DNA of 64,000 nucleotides from assembly GCA_963765705.1 (NCBI GenBank), contig CAVXXJ010000001.1:415999-479998 (forward strand), written 5' to 3'. How positions within the stretch are numbered: the stretch's first letter is position 1; each line of letters starts with the position of its first letter. Source of the stretch: Gaiellasilicea sp963765705. GTDB taxonomy: Bacteria > Actinomycetota > Thermoleophilia > Gaiellales > Gaiellaceae. The notes beneath the pieces were generated by a model. That model saw nothing but the letters and a program-made list of their open reading frames with translations, made no database searches and was not told the DNA's origin. A program made the position numbers and the translations under genes. Positions 63,978-64,000 of the stretch are shown here, in pieces.

Positions 63978-64000
63978 ATTCGTGAAGTTTTCTCGCGTCC

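Overview
The window is a roughly 70 % GC chromosomal segment, almost wall to wall with genes, many of which start at GTG and overlap the previous stop by ATGA or GTGA. Gene content and order point to an actinobacterium. Examples are a SepIVA-like protein next to a YceD-family gene, priA-def-fmt-rsmB-rpe followed by the rib genes, and scpA-scpB-rluB followed further along by the cmk-plsC-der-gpsA group. My best guess is class Thermoleophilia (Gaiellales or Solirubrobacterales type). That placement is inference from gene content; there is no rRNA gene here to test it.

Layout. 18-11555 (mostly minus strand): an ABC-F ATPase, yceD, a SepIVA-like coiled-coil protein, coaD, rsmD, recG, and a DegV / lone receiver / FakA-like / Asp23 set, then rpmB. 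11632-21110: mltG on plus, then a minus-strand block priA-def-fmt-rsmB-rpe-ribD-ribE-ribBA-ribH that combines replication restart, translation initiation and riboflavin synthesis. 21225-25574 (plus): an iron-type ABC importer with its own DtxR-family regulator and three DtxR-like operator palindromes. It sits between priA and metK together with a GMC oxidoreductase and a DUF4230 protein. 28129-29376: metK. 29409-43018: a 13-kb gene for a 4342-residue secreted calcium-repeat protein, translationally coupled to a small lipoprotein; its upstream region carries helically phased repeats. 43211-50182 (minus): aroF-tyrA-aroA-cmk-plsC-der-gpsA, aromatic amino-acid plus lipid and ribosome-assembly genes. 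50237-55451: trpS, a beta-propeller lipoprotein, rluB, an M29 aminopeptidase and scpB/scpA. 55627-64000: lgt, a small conserved protein, a broken M1 peptidase, two related secreted beta-sandwich proteins, an ECF sigma / membrane anti-sigma pair, a VOC protein, a CPA1 antiporter, and a glycosidase-like secreted protein followed by a truncated tandem duplicate.

Three themes stand out. First, the giant secreted protein has an exceptional modular design: four two-cysteine modules, two further two-cysteine modules, and about 1730 residues of RTX repeats organised into supra-repeats. It has no recognisable secretion partner in the window. Second, a palindromic element with core GGGACAGTCCC occurs once between genes and once inside rsmB. 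Third, at least five genes (ABC-F, ribE, rsmB, priA and a secreted protein) are each interrupted by a net one-base gain. Several of these are normally essential, so base-level sequence error is as likely as true gene decay. No tRNA, rRNA, CRISPR array, phage or transposase gene was recognised, and no gene-free stretch exceeds 300 bases.
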